From contig NZ_CABHOL010000024.1 of the NCBI RefSeq assembly GCF_902168135.1, positions 62,001 to 126,000 of the forward strand: 64,000 bases of DNA, given 5' to 3'. This stretch comes from an uncultured Fluviicola sp. (GTDB lineage: Bacteria; Bacteroidota; Bacteroidia; Flavobacteriales_D; Crocinitomicaceae). Both the position numbers and the translations under genes were made by a program. The notes beneath the pieces are model-generated. The model was given only the letters and a program-made list of their open reading frames with translations, ran no database searches and was not told the origin of the DNA. Shown piece after piece: positions 62,762-64,000 of this stretch (its first letter is position 1; every line of letters starts with the position of its first letter).

Positions 62762-63232
62762 TCAGTGAGAATCCACATGCTTCAGCATATATTCCAGTTT
62801 CTTATCCATGAAGTAATTCGGGTCCAGATTATAAAATGCATCTGTTAGGGTTGTCCATGTTTCATCAGCCGGATTTTCTTCCGGCAATGATTCCATGATT
62901 TGTCTGCATGCTTCCAGGTCTTGAGGAATCTCAGCAGCCGGAAAAGCATCAACAGCCTGTTTGAAAATCTCGTACACTTCGGTCATTCCCAGTTTTTGAA
63001 AGGCATCCAATCCCGCAGTGGTATACTTGTCAGCGTTATTGAAAAAATAGGTGTTGATTCCGCCGCCATTGATCGAATCCTCAATGATCTGTGAAATGAT
63101 CAGAGGTTTTTCAAATTCATTCAGCTCTTGCAGCGCAAATCCATCGTTGCATTTATCCCAAAGTTCATCCATGATTTGCCCATAAATGTTGTCCTTGTTA
63201 TCTGCTGTCAGGTTTGTTAAGTGTTGTTTCAT
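62762..63232 (-). CDS. DUF4375 (DMP19-like) protein
   Basis: 156 aa. The segment LIISQIIEDSINGGGINTYF, FFNNADKY and the DAFQKLGMTEVYEIFKQAVD helix match the DUF4375/DMP19 layout, in which a conserved Asn-Gly-Gly-Phe/Ile region is followed by the YFFN motif. Such proteins are often found as single genes near toxin-immunity or repeat-containing regions. No signal peptide. Role unknown. Confidence 0.8.
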   Translation of the reverse strand: MKQHLTNLTADNKDNIYGQIMDELWDKCNDGFALQELNEFEKPLIISQIIEDSINGGGINTYFFNNADKYTTAGLDAFQKLGMTEVYEIFKQAVDAFPAAEIPQDLEACRQIMESLPEENPADETWTTLTDAFYNLDPNYFMDKKLEYMLKHVDSH

Positions 63233-63534
63233 GTTCTGATTAAAGAACTTAAAATTAGAAAAAGATTTTAGGTCTCCTACTTGGAGTGATCTTAAACATC
63301 CTCCCCCTTTCGTTCCCTCTGACGGAGTCTTACACTCGTCTGAGTCGTCACGACCTCCAAAGGGGGAATTGATAGTGCTTCGAAAATAAAAAAATCGAAA
63401 CCTGGAGTGATTTCCGGATCATTAAGACTATCTATAAAAAGAAGGAGAATTTGTCAGGACAAATAAAGTGGGAGGAACTTGTAAAGAGAGAGAAAAGTCT
63501 GACCCACAGAAATTGTTGGCTTTTTATTTCTGTT
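63233..63534. other. Intergenic region with diverged palindrome
   Basis: About 300 bases. CTCCCCCTTTCG near 63300 and AAAGGGGGA near 63360 form the degenerate relative of the palindrome at 60036. Otherwise nothing seen. Confidence 0.4.
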
Positions 63535-63542
63535 TACTTTTG
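63535..63542 (+). promoter_or_regulatory. Promoter -7 box of OmpA-domain gene
   Basis: TACTTTTG, perfect TAnnTTTG, with TTGTTGG about 18 bases upstream and the ATG at 63565, 22 bases downstream. Confidence 0.6.
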
Positions 63543-63564
63543 GAATGATCAGACATCTCCCTGT

Positions 63565-64000
63565 ATGAATACTCGCTTTTATCTTTTTATGTCCCTTTGG
63601 GTGGTGTCTTTTTTTGCTGCGGGACAACAATCAACTCACCAGGTAGTTTATTTCCGAACAGACAGTTATCAGCTGGACGAGCATAGCTGCCAAACGATCG
63701 ATAGTATCTCCGGGCAATTAAAAAACGGTGGAGATTATGCCATTCAATTAGTCGGGCACACCGATAATGTAGGTACAAATGAGTACAACCATGAATTGGC
63801 GAAAAACCGCGCTATAGCAGTGCAGAACCGGTTTGTTTCAAAGAATATTCCCCCGGAGAAAATAGCAATCAGTCAATTTGGCGAACTACAGCCCGTAAAA
63901 GACAATGAATCATCCTTCCAGCGGTCACAAAACAGGAGGGTTGAAATCCGGGTTATTATTCAAACGGTTGCTCCGGCTATTCCAACCGAAGAACCCGTTC
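63565..64000 (+). CDS. OmpA/MotB-domain protein, 3' end missing
   Basis: The ATG at 63565 opens a signal peptide (MNTRFYLFMSLWVVSFFAAG, then QQ). Residues 25-135 match the OmpA C-terminal peptidoglycan-binding domain: VVYFRTDSYQL, QLVGHTDNVGTNEYN, LAKNRAIAVQNRFV and SQNRRVEIRV. The domain is at the N-terminus, so a further unknown part lies beyond the window edge. It probably anchors an envelope component to murein. Confidence 0.85.
   Translation, partial: MNTRFYLFMSLWVVSFFAAGQQSTHQVVYFRTDSYQLDEHSCQTIDSISGQLKNGGDYAIQLVGHTDNVGTNEYNHELAKNRAIAVQNRFVSKNIPPEKIAISQFGELQPVKDNESSFQRSQNRRVEIRVIIQTVAPAIPTEEPV

Overview
The window looks like chromosomal DNA from a member of Bacteroidota, most likely order Flavobacteriales, perhaps near Fluviicola/Crocinitomicaceae (the genus is my inference). 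The pointers are three secreted proteins ending in type IX secretion (T9SS) sorting domains, TAnnTTTG-type promoter -7 boxes with almost no Shine-Dalgarno sequence, a SusC/TonB-type receptor, many AraC regulators and a HYC_CC_PP family protein. No phage structural genes, transposases or CRISPR arrays were recognised.

Layout. 0-2.6 kb: end of a SPOR-domain envelope protein, clpS and tRNA-Arg(ACG). 2.6-8.1 kb: an AT-rich-looking accessory stretch (AraC regulator, a broken outer-membrane gene, SDR, Tat-exported FAD disulfide reductase, quinone reductase-like enzyme) bounded by an 18-bp direct repeat taken from the tRNA. 8.1-14.9 kb: small membrane protein, AraC regulator, S41 peptidase, beta-lactamase-like hydrolase, a relic of nhaA, and a histidine kinase/response regulator pair. 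15-31 kb: LamG-repeat T9SS protein, nhaA plus a DUF389 protein, exported acetolactate decarboxylase-like protein, TonB receptor, TauE/SafE permease, a 1254-aa T9SS BNR-repeat protein and a 2H phosphoesterase.

31.1-44.3 kb: the most unusual part. Eleven minus-strand genes run from a subtilase at 44326 down to a 1206-aa protein carrying five different peptidoglycan-degrading domains. Between them lie eight genes I cannot assign plus a trypco2-like protein. None has a signal peptide, several overlap by 4-17 bases, and a convergent plus-strand gene of unknown family sits at the end. This is the candidate undescribed system.

44.8-52.3 kb: a copper-resistance region: HYC_CC_PP protein, HMA/DUF3347 lipoprotein, HMA-AraC regulator, CopA ATPase, CopZ-like chaperone, multicopper oxidase fused to a CopB-like barrel, and an exported HMA protein. 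A 30-bp tandem motif placed identically before copA and the chaperone gene is a likely operator for the regulator. 52.4-64 kb: LytTR regulator, S41 peptidase, SDR plus a frameshifted AraC gene, PAS-SpoIIE phosphatase, a SUKH immunity-like gene facing a polymorphic-toxin/eCIS-effector-like gene, another T9SS protein, an MgtC-like protein, a DUF4375 protein and the start of an OmpA-domain lipoprotein/secreted protein. Intergenic DNA is rich in relics, hairpins and short dispersed repeats.
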